Below, piece after piece: positions 1 to 8,916 of a stretch of DNA of 64,000 bases. The notes under the pieces are model-generated. The model searched no databases. It saw nothing but the letters and a program-made list of their open reading frames with translations, and was not told the origin of the DNA. The stretch's first letter is position 1; each line of letters starts with the position of its first letter. The translations under genes and the position numbers were made by a program. Source of the stretch: Paeniglutamicibacter sulfureus (lineage in GTDB: Bacteria; Actinomycetota; Actinomycetes; Actinomycetales; Micrococcaceae). The DNA is taken from contig NZ_BAAAWO010000001.1 of assembly GCF_039535115.1 (NCBI RefSeq), positions 4,030,001 through 4,094,000 of the forward strand. The letters run 5' to 3'.

Positions 1-840
1 GCGCTCACCTTCCGAGTTTCGCAGGATGGCGCCTTCGCCACGGGCTGCTTCGGAGAGCAGGATGCCCAGGCCGGCCAGGCCGGTCGGGTGGAACTGCACG
101 AATTCCATGTCCTCGAGCGGGATGCCCTTGCGGAAGGCGATGCCCATGCCGTCGCCGGTCAGGGTGTGGGCGTTGGAGGTGGTCTTGAAGACCTTGCCGG
201 CGCCGCCGGTGGCGAAGACGACGGACTTGGCCTGGAAGACGTGGAGTTCTCCGGTGGCCAGGTCGTAGGAAACCACGCCTGCAACGCGCTTCTGCTTGTA
301 GGCGGTGCCGTCCTCGCGGAAGGCATCCTCCTCAACCATGAGCATGTCCAGGACGTAGTACTCGTTGTAGAACTCAACGTTGTGCTTGACGCAGTTTTGG
401 TACAGCGTCTGCAGGATCATGTGTCCGGTGCGGTCGGCTGCATAGCACGCGCGGCGCACGGCGGCCTTGCCGTGGTCGCGGGTGTGGCCGCCGAAGCGGC
501 GCTGGTCGATCTTGCCTTCCGGGGTTCGGTTGAACGGAAGACCCATCTTTTCCAGGTCGAGCACAGCGTCGATGGCTTCCTTCGCCATGACCTCGGCTGC
601 GTCCTGGTCAACCAGGTAGTCCCCGCCCTTGACGGTGTCAAAGGTGTGCCATTCCCAGTTGTCTTCTTCTACGTTGGCCAAGGCCGCACACATGCCACCC
701 TGTGCCGCACCGGTGTGCGAGCGGGTTGGGTAAAGCTTGGTGAGGACGGCCGTACGTGCGCGCTGGCCGGATTCAATGGCCGCGCGCATGCCTGCGCCGC
801 CTGCTCCGACGATCACGACGTCGTACTTGTGTACCTGCAT
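1..840 (-). CDS. sdhA: Succinate dehydrogenase flavoprotein subunit, C-terminus cut by window edge
   Basis: Catalytic FAD subunit of respiratory complex II, oxidising succinate to fumarate on the cytoplasmic side of the membrane. The first 280 residues are present. An N-terminal dinucleotide-binding motif GAGGAG lies at residues 12-17, and the motif RSHTGAAQGG at about residues 40-49 contains the histidine (H42) expected to bind FAD covalently. An HTRDHGKA stretch and HPTG follow, as in SdhA/FrdA. The start at 840 is the first ATG after sdhD. The gene is third in the order sdhC-sdhD-sdhA, and sdhB is expected just outside the window. Identification is secure; the C-terminus cannot be judged. 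Confidence 0.97.
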   Translation of the reverse strand, partial: MQVHKYDVVIVGAGGAGMRAAIESGQRARTAVLTKLYPTRSHTGAAQGGMCAALANVEEDNWEWHTFDTVKGGDYLVDQDAAEVMAKEAIDAVLDLEKMGLPFNRTPEGKIDQRRFGGHTRDHGKAAVRRACYAADRTGHMILQTLYQNCVKHNVEFYNEYYVLDMLMVEEDAFREDGTAYKQKRVAGVVSYDLATGELHVFQAKSVVFATGGAGKVFKTTSNAHTLTGDGMGIAFRKGIPLEDMEFVQFHPTGLAGLGILLSEAARGEGAILRNSEGER

Positions 841-898
841 ACCTGATGCTCTCTTTTCTTGAATTCTCTGCTTCAGCGAACGAACGGGGAGCCGAAGA

Positions 899-1345
899 TT
901 ACTGGCAAGCCGCGATGGTGTTACCGGCGATGCAGGGATCGAAGGTGAAGATCACCAGGGTGCCCATGACGACGATGACAATGGTCGCAACGTAGAGGAT
1001 GCCCTTGAGCCACACGCGGGTGGCAGGCTTCTCGGCGTAGTCATTGATGATGGTGCGCACGCCGTTGGTGCCGTGGAGCATGGCCAGCCAGAGCATTGCC
1101 AGGTCCCAGAACTGCCAGACCGGATCGGCCCACTTGCCGGCCACGAAGCCGAAGTCGATGGCGTTGATGCCGTCGCCGACCATGAGGTTCGCAAAGAGGT
1201 GTCCGAAGATCAAGACGACCAGTGCGACGCCGGAGAGGCGCATGAAGAGCCATGCGACCATTTCGAAGCTGCCGCGCGACTTGCGGGCGCGGTTGTACTT
1301 CGGATCGATGCGTTGGCTGCGGGGTGCAGCGATTTCTGCCGACAT
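899..1345 (-). CDS. sdhD: Succinate dehydrogenase hydrophobic membrane anchor subunit
   Basis: Membrane anchor of complex II that helps bind heme b and quinone. The 148-residue protein has three hydrophobic segments, starting near MVAWLFMRLSG, LAMLWLAMLHG and LYVATIVIVVMG. The conserved HLFANL and HGTNGVR motifs of SdhD carry candidate heme and quinone ligands. A strong ribosome site (GGAGGTCA) precedes the ATG at 1345. It follows sdhC by 3 bases and precedes sdhA, so the three are one transcript. Confidence 0.95.
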   Translation of the reverse strand: MSAEIAAPRSQRIDPKYNRARKSRGSFEMVAWLFMRLSGVALVVLIFGHLFANLMVGDGINAIDFGFVAGKWADPVWQFWDLAMLWLAMLHGTNGVRTIINDYAEKPATRVWLKGILYVATIVIVVMGTLVIFTFDPCIAGNTIAACQ

Positions 1346-1348
1346 GGG

Positions 1349-1744
1349 TTAGTGACCTCCAAAGGCGAGTGACAGGTGGCGGATGGAGAATGCCACCATG
1401 GTGATGACCCAGAGGGCCAAAACGCCCCAGAGCATCTGGCGGTGGTATTTGGTTCCCGACTTCCAGAAGTCGACCAGGATCAGGCGCAAGCCGTTGAACG
1501 CGTGGAAGACGATGGCAGCGACGAGGGCGGTTTCACCCAGGGCCATCAGCGGGTTCTTGTACGTGGACATGACCGCGTCGTAGGCGCCGGGGGAGACCCG
1601 GACCAGGGACGTATCGAGCACGTGTACCAAAAGGAATAAGAATATTACGACACCCGTTACGCGGTGCCCCACCCAAGACCACATGCCTTCATGGCCGCGG
1701 TAGAGGGTGCCTGACGAAGCCTTCGACACTGAATTAACCTCCAT
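1349..1744 (-). CDS. sdhC: Succinate dehydrogenase cytochrome b556 subunit
   Basis: Heme b membrane anchor of complex II. About 131 residues with the family signature GHEGMWSWVGHRVTGV near the N-terminus, then three hydrophobic helices; histidines in HRVTG, LVHVLD and HAFNG are the usual heme or quinone residues. The frame stays open to a GTG at 1774, giving ten more residues, but neither start has a clear ribosome site. The ATG at 1744 is preferred because related proteins begin shortly before the GTLYRG motif. It is the first gene of the sdh operon, and its promoter must lie between 1745 and 1994. Confidence 0.92.
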   Translation of the reverse strand: MEVNSVSKASSGTLYRGHEGMWSWVGHRVTGVVIFLFLLVHVLDTSLVRVSPGAYDAVMSTYKNPLMALGETALVAAIVFHAFNGLRLILVDFWKSGTKYHRQMLWGVLALWVITMVAFSIRHLSLAFGGH

Positions 1745-1766
1745 GACTCGCAAGGGCGCATGTGTA

Positions 1767-1783
1767 TTTTCCACACAATAAAT
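1767..1783. promoter_or_regulatory. Inverted repeat upstream of sdhC
   Basis: Around 1761-1777 the sequence reads TGTGT-ATTTTCC-ACACA, a perfect 5-base inverted repeat with a 7-base spacer, just upstream of (or overlapping) the sdhC start. It loosely resembles a cAMP-receptor/GlxR half-site pair (TGTG...CACA), but the spacing is one base short of that consensus. Operator function is inference only. Confidence 0.25.
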
Positions 1784-1981
1784 TGACGCCTTGGTGCGAG
1801 CGTTCCTTGCCCGATCTTAGACCACCATCGACAAGGGTGCCCATTCTTTCGGCTATCCGTGTGAGTAGCCTCACCGGAACACGGGGCTGATCGGCTAAAC
1901 ATCCGGGAAATGCGCGAAATACATTAGATTCCAATGCTGTATTTCATGGGGGCCGGCACTGCTTTCCCGAGGTTCATCCAT

Positions 1982-1987
1982 TAGCCT
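1982..1987 (+). promoter_or_regulatory. Candidate -10 box of a leaderless manC transcript
   Basis: TAGCCT ends 7 nt before the ATG at 1995, which would place the transcription start at or next to the start codon. No Shine-Dalgarno sequence is seen before this ATG, and no convincing -35 box. The same TAnnnT plus 6-7 nt geometry recurs at several other genes here. Confidence 0.45.
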
Positions 1988-1994
1988 TAGTCGG

Positions 1995-3107
1995 ATGAAC
2001 GCTGAACTCATGGCACGATTCCACGGGGTCATCCCTGCAGGTGGTGTCGGCACCCGTCTGTGGCCGCTCTCGCGCGCCGCAGCCCCGAAATTTCTCCACG
2101 ACCTGACCGGCTCCGGATCAACACTGATTCGGGCCACCTACGAGCGGTTGATCCCGCTGGCGGGCGACAACATCATGGTGGTCACCGGTCGCGCGCACCG
2201 CACCGCGGTGCTGGCGCAATTGCCGGAGCTCGGCGACCTGAACCTGGTCCTTGAGCCGGATCCCAAGGACTCCGCGGCAGCCATCGGCCTGGCCGCGGCG
2301 ATCCTGTACCTGCGCAACCCGGAGACCATCATGGGTTCCTTCGCCGCGGACCAGGTCATCGTCCCGGTGGAGGTCTTCCAGGAGGCCGTGCGCGAGGCGA
2401 TCCACACCGCCGCCACCGGCAAGATCGTCACCATCGGCATCCGTCCGACCCTGCCGTCCACCGGCTTCGGCTACATCCGGGCCGGGGAGCGCATGGACAT
2501 CTCCGGCGCACCCACCGCGCGCGACGTGGTCGAGTTCGTGGAGAAGCCCGACGAGGACACCGCCCGTCGCTACCTCGCCGACGGCGGCTACCTGTGGAAC
2601 GCAGGAATGTTCGTGGCCCCGGTGTCACTGATGCTCGAGCACCTGCAGCGCAGCCAGCCGGAGCTGCACGCCGGCCTCATGGAAATCGCAGCCGCCTGGG
2701 AAACCGGCGATCGCGTGGCGACCATGGACCGCATCTGGCCAACGCTGCCCAAGATTGCCATCGACTACGCAGTGGCCGAGCCTGCCGCCGCGGCCGGGGA
2801 CGTGGCCGTGATTCCCGGGGTGTTCAACTGGGACGACGTCGGAGACTTTGCCGCCATCGGCCGGCTGAATCCGGCCAGCGAGAAGACAGGCGTCACCGTG
2901 GTGGGCGCGAACCCGCGCGTGTACTCGGACAACGCGACCGGCGTGGTGGTCACCGACTCCAAGCGCGTCATTGCCCTGATCGGCATCCACGACGTGGTCG
3001 TGGTGGACACTCCCGACGCGCTGCTGGTCACCACCAAGGAGCATGCCCAGTCGGTGAAGGGCACCGTGGAAAAGCTCAAGGCCGAGGGCGCCGTCGACGT
3101 CCTGTAG
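1995..3107 (+). CDS. manC: Mannose-1-phosphate guanylyltransferase
   Basis: Makes GDP-mannose from mannose-1-phosphate and GTP for glycolipid and cell-wall mannosylation. 370 residues. The nucleotidyltransferase signature GGVGTRLWPLSR lies at about residues 16-27, followed by PKFLHDL. FVEKPDED and YLWNAGMFV in the middle and FNWDDVGDF near the end are typical of the type I enzyme; there is no fused isomerase domain. The ATG at 1995 fits a leaderless start; an ATG at 2010 is the alternative. The gene stands alone, divergent from sdhC, and ends in a strong hairpin. The isomerase that feeds the pathway (manA) is at 57048-58304. Confidence 0.93.
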   Translation: MNAELMARFHGVIPAGGVGTRLWPLSRAAAPKFLHDLTGSGSTLIRATYERLIPLAGDNIMVVTGRAHRTAVLAQLPELGDLNLVLEPDPKDSAAAIGLAAAILYLRNPETIMGSFAADQVIVPVEVFQEAVREAIHTAATGKIVTIGIRPTLPSTGFGYIRAGERMDISGAPTARDVVEFVEKPDEDTARRYLADGGYLWNAGMFVAPVSLMLEHLQRSQPELHAGLMEIAAAWETGDRVATMDRIWPTLPKIAIDYAVAEPAAAAGDVAVIPGVFNWDDVGDFAAIGRLNPASEKTGVTVVGANPRVYSDNATGVVVTDSKRVIALIGIHDVVVVDTPDALLVTTKEHAQSVKGTVEKLKAEGAVDVL

Positions 3108-3140
3108 GTGCAGGGGCCGGAAGCCGCCGGCACGTTCCGA

Positions 3141-3184
3141 TGCCCCGCGGCAGTGCTGAAGAAGCGTTTGCCGCGGGGCATTTT
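3141..3184 (+). terminator. Rho-independent terminator of manC
   Basis: A perfect inverted repeat TGCCCCGCGGCA / TGCCGCGGGGCA (3141-3152 and 3169-3180) with a 16-base loop is followed by TTTT, 34 bases after the manC stop. Confidence 0.85.
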
Positions 3185-3313
3185 CATTCGGCGGAAACGG
3201 TTGCGCATCAGCGTCCGCATTGTAAAGGAGGCGAAAGTGAGCGAGGCAACAATTGGAAGCGAACAGCGCAAGCTCAGGTCCCAGCGCGTATTGTCGGTAA
3301 GGTGCGCACGAGT

Positions 3314-4519
3314 ATGAATGAAGACCTGAAGATTCCCTCCGTCAAGCCCTGGGTGAAGCCCATGGTTGGCGAGCTGGTGGCATTCCGTCGAGAGGTCCAT
3401 GCGAATCCGGAGCTCTCGTTCGTGGAATACAAGACGACCGAACGGATCCTCACCCGGCTGCGCGAGGTGGGCTTGGCCCCTGTCGCGCTGGAGGACACCG
3501 GTGCGTACGTAGACATCGGCGAGGGGCCCATCGCCCTGGCGCTGCGCGCGGACATCGACGCGCTGCCGATCCTGGAGGAAACGGGCCTGGACTACGCCTC
3601 GGTGGTGGACGGGGTTGCGCATGCCTGCGGCCACGACATCCACACCACCGTGATGCTCGGGGTTGCCAAAGTGCTCAAGGCCATCGACGACCAGTCGCCG
3701 CTGGGCGCGAGGATCCGCGTGATCTTCCAGCCCGCCGAGGAAAAGATGCCAGGCGGCGCACTGAACGTTATTGCCGCCGGCGTCTTGGACGACGTCCCGC
3801 GCATCGTGGCCTTGCACTGCGAGCCGCGCATCGACGCCGGAAAGATCGGCACCCGAATCGGCGCGATCACCAGCGCGTCCGACACCATCAAGATCGAACT
3901 CGTCGGCCGCGGCGGGCACACCTCCCGCCCGCACCTGACCGAGGACCTGGTCTTCGCGATGAGCCAGATCGCCACGAACGTGCCGGCTGTCCTGGGCCGG
4001 CGCATCGACGTGCGCAGCGCGGTCTCCGTGGTCTGGGGCCAAATCCATGCCGGCAGCGCTCCCAACGCGATCCCTGCCACCGGCTATTTGGCCGGAACCA
4101 TGCGCTGCCTCGACGGGGAAGCCTGGAAGGGCGCCGGGGACCTGCTGGACGAAGTGGTGCGCCAGGTGGCAAGCCCCTACGGAGTCGAGGTCAAGCTCGA
4201 GCACATCCGCGGCGTCCCCCCGGTGATCAACACCGAAGAGGAGACCGACCTCATTGAGGATTCGGCGCGCGCCGAGTTCGGTTCCGGATCCATCGTGCTC
4301 ACCCCGCAATCCATGGGAGGGGAGGACTTCGCCTGGATGACCAGCAAGGTGCCCGGCGCCATGATGCGCCTGGGCACGCGAACCCGGGGCGGGGAAAACT
4401 ACGACCTGCACCGCGGGGACTACATTCCCGACGAATCAGCCATCGAGGTGGGCGTGACGGTCATGGCCTCGGCAGCCCTCCGGGCCATCGAACAGCTGCG
4501 GTTGGCTACCGAGGAGTAG
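3314..4519 (+). CDS. M20-family amidohydrolase (hippurate/IAA-amino-acid hydrolase type)
   Basis: Predicted cytoplasmic metal-dependent amidohydrolase that splits N-acyl amino acids or similar amides; the true substrate cannot be told from sequence. 401 residues. The M20D metal and catalytic motifs are present: ALRADIDALPI, HACGHDIHT, QPAEEKMPGG, a middle HCEPRID segment, and MGGEDFAWM near the C-terminus. A dimerisation domain with GRGGHTSRPH lies between. The ATG at 3314 was chosen because the family begins shortly before the VGELVAFRREVHANPELS motif; a GTG at 3302 is in frame. It lies alone between manC and the nucleoside transporter. Confidence 0.88.
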   Translation: MNEDLKIPSVKPWVKPMVGELVAFRREVHANPELSFVEYKTTERILTRLREVGLAPVALEDTGAYVDIGEGPIALALRADIDALPILEETGLDYASVVDGVAHACGHDIHTTVMLGVAKVLKAIDDQSPLGARIRVIFQPAEEKMPGGALNVIAAGVLDDVPRIVALHCEPRIDAGKIGTRIGAITSASDTIKIELVGRGGHTSRPHLTEDLVFAMSQIATNVPAVLGRRIDVRSAVSVVWGQIHAGSAPNAIPATGYLAGTMRCLDGEAWKGAGDLLDEVVRQVASPYGVEVKLEHIRGVPPVINTEEETDLIEDSARAEFGSGSIVLTPQSMGGEDFAWMTSKVPGAMMRLGTRTRGGENYDLHRGDYIPDESAIEVGVTVMASAALRAIEQLRLATEE

Positions 4520-4620
4520 GTCCGATCCGTAGCGTTATCTGGTTGTAACCTTCTTCCATAATGCGTCAAGCGTTTTACAGGTTAGGCTATGTGGTTGTGA
4601 AGCCGTTCCTTCCGAACGCG

Positions 4621-4797
4621 TCCTGCCCCACAATCGTGGGGGGCCCGGGTCGTCGTGGGAAGCAGTGGATTCATGCCGGCGCGGCAAGTTGCCGGCGGCA
4701 GTGCCCCACCAATCGTGGGCATGGATTCTTTGTCGGGTAGCTCCCGGGAATCCGGGCCACGGTACTTGTAGCTCGTAACTATATGGAGGAACTCCCT
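4621..4797 (+). promoter_or_regulatory. Structured 5' leader of the nucleoside-transport operon
   Basis: The leader before the lipoprotein gene holds a perfect hairpin, CCCCAC-AATC-GTGGGG at 4626-4641. A near copy, CCCCACCAATCGTGGG, lies at 4703-4718, and between them GCCGGC pairs with a later GCCGGC around GGCAAGTTGCC. The ribosome site GGAGG at 4786-4790 ends 7 bases before the ATG at 4798. The leader could be an RNA control element, but it matches no riboswitch class I can name. Confidence 0.35.
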
Positions 4798-5892
4798 ATG
4801 CGCAACATCAAGCGCAAGACCGGTATGGCTGCTGCCGTGCTCGGCATTTCTGCACTCGTCCTGACGGCCTGTGGCGCTGCCCCCGAGGAAGGCAACGGCG
4901 GCCCGGACGCGGCATCGGACTACTTGGGCTGCATCGTTTCCGACTCCGGCGGATTCGACGACCAGTCCTTCAACGAATCTTCCTTCCGCGGCCTGAGCAA
5001 GGCCGCTGAGGCGCTGGGCTTCACGCCGAAGACCGCCGAGTCCAAGGCCAACTCCGACTTCGCCACCAACCTCAACGGCATGATGGGGGCGGGCTGCAAC
5101 CTCACCATCACGGTTGGCTTCCTGCTCGGCGATGCCACCAAGGCAGCTGCCGAGGCCAACCCCGACAAGCACTTCGCTATCGTCGACTTCGCCTACGACG
5201 AGCCGATCGAAAACGTGAAGCCGATTATTTACGACACGGCCCAGGCTGCCTACCTGGCCGGCTACGTGGCTGCGGCCCAGTCCAAGACCGGAACCGTCGC
5301 CACCTTCGGCGGCATCAAGATCCCGACCGTGACCATCTTCATGGACGGATTTGCCGACGGCGTCGACAAGTTCAACGCCGACAAGAACGAGAACGTGAAG
5401 CTGCTGGGCTGGGACAAGGACAAGCAGGACGGCACCTTCACCGGCGACTTCGAGAAGCAGGACAAGGGCAAGCAGGTCACCAAGAACTTCCTCGACCAGG
5501 GCGCCGACATCGTCATGCCCGTGGCAGGCCCGGTCGGCAAGGGCGCCGGTGCGGCCGTGAAGGAAGCCAACGCAGCGGGCAAGGACGCCCTGCTGGTGTG
5601 GGTCGACTCCGACGGCTACCTCACCGCACCGGACTACAAGGACATCATGCTGACCTCGGTCATCAAGACCATGGACACCGCGGTGGAGCAGGTCATCACC
5701 GAGGACCAGGCCGGCACCTTCGATTCTGAGGCATACGTGGGCACCCTGGAGAACACCGGCGTCGCGCTGGCTCCGTTCCACGACTTCGACTCCGAGGTCT
5801 CGGCCGAGACCAAGGCCGAGCTCGAGGCCCTGAAGGCCGGAATCATCGACGGTTCGATCAAGGTCGAATCGCAGGCCAGCCCGAAGGCCTAG
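4798..5892 (+). CDS. bmpA: BmpA/PnrA-type lipoprotein, substrate-binding component of a nucleoside ABC transporter
   Basis: Surface lipoprotein that captures nucleosides for the ABC transporter encoded next. 364 residues. The N-terminus has a basic region, a hydrophobic stretch and the lipobox LTAC, so cysteine is lipidated after cleavage. The Bmp domain follows with the signature VSDSGGFDDQSFNESSFRGL, an internal FGGIKIPTVTIFMDGFADG segment and the typical DSDGYLTA segment. A longer frame opens at 4783, but that ATG overlaps the GGAGG ribosome site, so 4798 is used. Downstream cytidine deaminase, thymidine phosphorylase and adenosine deaminase genes support nucleosides as ligand. Confidence 0.93.
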   Translation: MRNIKRKTGMAAAVLGISALVLTACGAAPEEGNGGPDAASDYLGCIVSDSGGFDDQSFNESSFRGLSKAAEALGFTPKTAESKANSDFATNLNGMMGAGCNLTITVGFLLGDATKAAAEANPDKHFAIVDFAYDEPIENVKPIIYDTAQAAYLAGYVAAAQSKTGTVATFGGIKIPTVTIFMDGFADGVDKFNADKNENVKLLGWDKDKQDGTFTGDFEKQDKGKQVTKNFLDQGADIVMPVAGPVGKGAGAAVKEANAAGKDALLVWVDSDGYLTAPDYKDIMLTSVIKTMDTAVEQVITEDQAGTFDSEAYVGTLENTGVALAPFHDFDSEVSAETKAELEALKAGIIDGSIKVESQASPKA

Positions 5893-5944
5893 CACCCCGC
5901 ATATCCGGCGGGTTCCGGACACCGCACCACACGGCGCGCTGCCT

Positions 5945-5988
5945 GCCCCCTTGCACCTCCCGCAACACGTGGAGGTGGCAGTGGGGGC
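5945..5988 (+). terminator. Intra-operon stem-loop after bmpA
   Basis: GCCCCC...CACCTCC pairs with GGAGGTG...GGGGGC (5945-5960 with 5971-5988), leaving a 10-base loop and small internal bulges. There is no T-run. Such a hairpin between a binding-protein gene and its ATPase gene commonly gives partial termination or protects upstream mRNA, so that more binding protein is made; that role is inferred. Confidence 0.45.
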
Positions 5989-6100
5989 TGGCGGTGCGCC
6001 GTTGGCCTGCATAGTCTTGGAACCAGCTGGCACGGGCAATGCGGAGGGATGGCCCCATTGGGGCCACCACCGCTATCTGACAAGCAAGAATGGTGGTGTC

Positions 6101-7657
6101 GTGAAACTCGAACTCCAAGGAATTTCAAAGGCTTTTGGATCGTTCTACGCCAACGAGGACATCGACCTCGTCGTCGACGAAGGGCAGATCCACTGCCTGC
6201 TCGGCGAAAACGGTGCCGGCAAGTCGACGTTGATGAACGTGCTCTACGGCCTCTACGAACCGACGGCCGGACGCATCCTGGTGGACGGCAAACCGGTGAC
6301 CTTCCGCGGCCCCGGCGATGCCATGGCCGCGGGCATCGGCATGGTGCACCAGCACTTCATGCTGGTCCCTGTCTTCACCGTGGCCGAAAACGTCGCCCTG
6401 GGGGCAGAGTCCACCAAGGGCGGCGGCTTCCTTGACCTGGAGGTCACCCGGAAAAAGATCCGGGAAATTTCCGACAAATACGGATTCCACGTCGACCCCG
6501 ACGCGCTGGTCGAGGACCTGCCGGTGGGCGTGCAGCAGCGCGTGGAGATCATCAAGGCCCTGGTGCGCAACGCCGAGGTGCTGATCCTCGACGAGCCCAC
6601 GGCCGTGCTGACCCCGCAGGAAACGGACGAGCTGCTGGACATCATGCGCCAGCTCAAGGCCAACGGCACCTCCATCGTCTTCATCTCGCACAAGCTGCGC
6701 GAGGTCAAGGCCGTCTCGGACGTCATCACCGTGATCCGCCGCGGCCGCGTCGTGGGCGATGCCGCACCGGATGCCGAGACCACCGAGCTGGCCTCGATGA
6801 TGGTCGGCCGCGAGGTCAAGCTCACCATGGACAAGGACCCGGCCAACCCGGGCGAGGCGACCTTCAAGGTCAAGAACCTCACCGTCACCTCCATCACCGG
6901 CCAACACGTGGTCGATGACCTGAGCTTCGAGATCCGCCGCGGCGAGATTCTGGCCATCGCCGGGGTCCAGGGCAACGGACAAACCGAACTCACCGAGGCG
7001 ATCCTTGGCATCCAGGACCGGGTCTCCGGCTCCATCACCCTGGAGGGCAAGGAACTGCTGGGTCGCAGCGTCAAGCAGGTCCTGGGCGCGGGCATCGGCT
7101 TCGTTCCCGAGGACCGCACCGCCGATGGGTTGGTTTCGGATTTCAGCATTGCCGAAAACCTGGTCCTGGACCTCTACGACAAGGCACCCTTCGCTAAGGG
7201 CATCTCGATGCGCCCGGCCCAGGTCGCGAAGAATGCGGCGTCCCGGGTCGCCGAGTTCGATGTGCGCACCCCATCGGCCGAGAACCTGGCTTCCTCCCTC
7301 TCGGGCGGCAACCAGCAAAAGGTCGTGATGGCCCGCGAGCTCTCCCGCCCGCTGCGTCTTTTCATCGCCTCCCAGCCCACCCGCGGTGTCGACGTGGGCT
7401 CCATCGAATTCCTGCACCGGCGCATCCTTGCCGAACGCGACGGCGGCACCCCGGTGATGATCGTGTCCACCGAACTCGACGAGGTGCTCCAGCTCGCCGA
7501 CCGCATCGCCGTGATCTACAAGGGCAGGCTCATCGGCATCGTGGATGCGGACACCCCGCGAGATGTCCTGGGCCTGATGATGGCCGGCGTCTCGCCGACC
7601 GAAGCCGAAAGCGCCCACAAGGATTCCCCCGACGACATGGAAGGAGACTTCGCGTGA
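6101..7657 (+). CDS. Nucleoside ABC transporter ATPase with two nucleotide-binding domains
   Basis: Energises nucleoside import. 518 residues with two fused ATPase domains, as in the sugar/nucleoside (RbsA-like) class. Domain 1 has Walker A GENGAGKST, a Q-loop before HQHFMLVP and Walker B LILDEPTAVL. Domain 2 has a degenerate Walker A (VQGNGQTE), signature LSGGNQQKV and SQPTRGVD in place of a normal Walker B aspartate-glutamate. The degenerate second site is normal for this class. The GTG at 6101 was chosen because the family starts at LELQGISKAFG. The stop overlaps the next permease start by 4 bases. Confidence 0.93.
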   Translation: MKLELQGISKAFGSFYANEDIDLVVDEGQIHCLLGENGAGKSTLMNVLYGLYEPTAGRILVDGKPVTFRGPGDAMAAGIGMVHQHFMLVPVFTVAENVALGAESTKGGGFLDLEVTRKKIREISDKYGFHVDPDALVEDLPVGVQQRVEIIKALVRNAEVLILDEPTAVLTPQETDELLDIMRQLKANGTSIVFISHKLREVKAVSDVITVIRRGRVVGDAAPDAETTELASMMVGREVKLTMDKDPANPGEATFKVKNLTVTSITGQHVVDDLSFEIRRGEILAIAGVQGNGQTELTEAILGIQDRVSGSITLEGKELLGRSVKQVLGAGIGFVPEDRTADGLVSDFSIAENLVLDLYDKAPFAKGISMRPAQVAKNAASRVAEFDVRTPSAENLASSLSGGNQQKVVMARELSRPLRLFIASQPTRGVDVGSIEFLHRRILAERDGGTPVMIVSTELDEVLQLADRIAVIYKGRLIGIVDADTPRDVLGLMMAGVSPTEAESAHKDSPDDMEGDFA

Positions 7658-8916
7658 GCCAGAGCGAACTTTCCCCCGGCAGCCCTCCACCGCTGCACGC
7701 CAAAACCACCGAAGTGAAGCAGCGCAGCACCTGGGAGCGAATCACCCAGGGCCCGGGCCTCGTCTCGATCCTGGCGGTCATCGTGGCACTGGTGCTCGGC
7801 GGGCTGCTGATTGCCGTTACCGACCCCAAGGTCGCCACCACCGCCGGCTACCTCTTCTCGCGTCCCTCGGACTTTTTCCAGGCGTTGTGGGCGGCGGGAA
7901 CCGACTCCTACGTCTCGCTCTTCCAGGGCTCGATCTACAATTCGCGCCAGGGCTTTGCTCCCTTCCTGGAAACCCTCACGGTTTCCACCCCGCTGATCTG
8001 CGCCGGCCTGGGCGTTGCCTTGGCGTTCCGCGCCGGGCTGTTCAACATCGGTGCCCAGGGCCAGATCATCATTGGTTCCGTCATGGCCTCCTATGCAGGT
8101 TTTGCCTGGCACCTGCCCTTCGGCCTGCACCTGCTGTTGGTGATCCTCATGGGCATCCTCGGCGGAGCGGTCTGGGGCGGTCTGGTGGGCCTGCTCAAGG
8201 CACGCACCGGTGCCCACGAAGTGATCCTCACGATCATGTTCAACTACGTGGCCCTGTACTTCCTTGACTTCCTGCTGAACACCGAGGCCTTCCAGCGCCC
8301 GGGGGAGACCAACCCGATTTCCCCCATCCTGGATCCCAGCGCCGTCTTCCCGGCGCTGCCCGGATCCCGCCTGCACCTGGGCTTCGTCATGGCCATCGCC
8401 TTGACAGTCCTGGTTGCCTGGATCCTGAAGCGCTCCACCATCGGCTTCGAGTTCCGCGCCGTGGGAGCCAATGCCGCTGCCGCTCGCACCGCCGGGGTCA
8501 ACGTCGCGCGTTCCACCATCCTGGTGATGGCCATCGCCGGCGCCCTGGCCGGAGCCGCTGGCGTGGCCCAGGTGGCGGGCACCGAAAAGGTGCTCACCGC
8601 CGGCATCGCCGCATCCCTGGGCTTTGACGCGATCACGGTGGCGCTGCTGGGACGCTCCACCCCGTGGGGCACCTTCTTTGCCGGCCTGCTCTTCGGCGCC
8701 TTCCGTGCCGGGGCGGTGACCATGCAGATTTCCACCGGGACCCCCATCGACATCGTCCTGGTGGTCCAGTCGCTGATCGTGCTCTTCATTGCCGCACCGC
8801 CCCTGGTTCGCGCCATGTTCGGGCTGAACCGCAAGTCGAAGCACCAGACACCGAAGAAACCCAGGCACGAGGCGCCAGCGCCCGCTGCACCTGCCAGCCA
8901 AGGAGGTGGCGCATGA
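7654..8916 (+). CDS. Nucleoside ABC transporter permease, first subunit
   Basis: Inner-membrane permease of the BPD_transp_2 (branched-chain/ribose) family, 420 residues, with about eight to ten hydrophobic helices. The middle carries the family motif AFRAGLFNIGAQGQ, and the cytoplasmic coupling segment EFRAVGANAAAARTAGV lies in the second half. The C-terminal tail is basic and proline/alanine rich. GTG start at 7654 overlaps the ATPase stop; the end overlaps the next permease (ATGA at 8913). Acts as a heterodimer with the next gene product. Confidence 0.92.
   Translation: MSQSELSPGSPPPLHAKTTEVKQRSTWERITQGPGLVSILAVIVALVLGGLLIAVTDPKVATTAGYLFSRPSDFFQALWAAGTDSYVSLFQGSIYNSRQGFAPFLETLTVSTPLICAGLGVALAFRAGLFNIGAQGQIIIGSVMASYAGFAWHLPFGLHLLLVILMGILGGAVWGGLVGLLKARTGAHEVILTIMFNYVALYFLDFLLNTEAFQRPGETNPISPILDPSAVFPALPGSRLHLGFVMAIALTVLVAWILKRSTIGFEFRAVGANAAAARTAGVNVARSTILVMAIAGALAGAAGVAQVAGTEKVLTAGIAASLGFDAITVALLGRSTPWGTFFAGLLFGAFRAGAVTMQISTGTPIDIVLVVQSLIVLFIAAPPLVRAMFGLNRKSKHQTPKKPRHEAPAPAAPASQGGGA

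Noticed and set aside
3108..3317. 69-codon frame after manC
   Set aside because: It runs directly through the manC terminator hairpin and has no family resemblance.
2765..4411. 548-codon open frame on the minus strand opposite manC and the M20 gene
   Set aside because: It is the antisense shadow of two well-identified genes; composition is His/Gly/Ala/Asp-rich without domains, as expected from GC-rich reverse frames.
4783..4797. Upstream ATG start for the BmpA lipoprotein
   Set aside because: That ATG overlaps the GGAGG ribosome site; starting at 4798 leaves a proper signal peptide and spacing.
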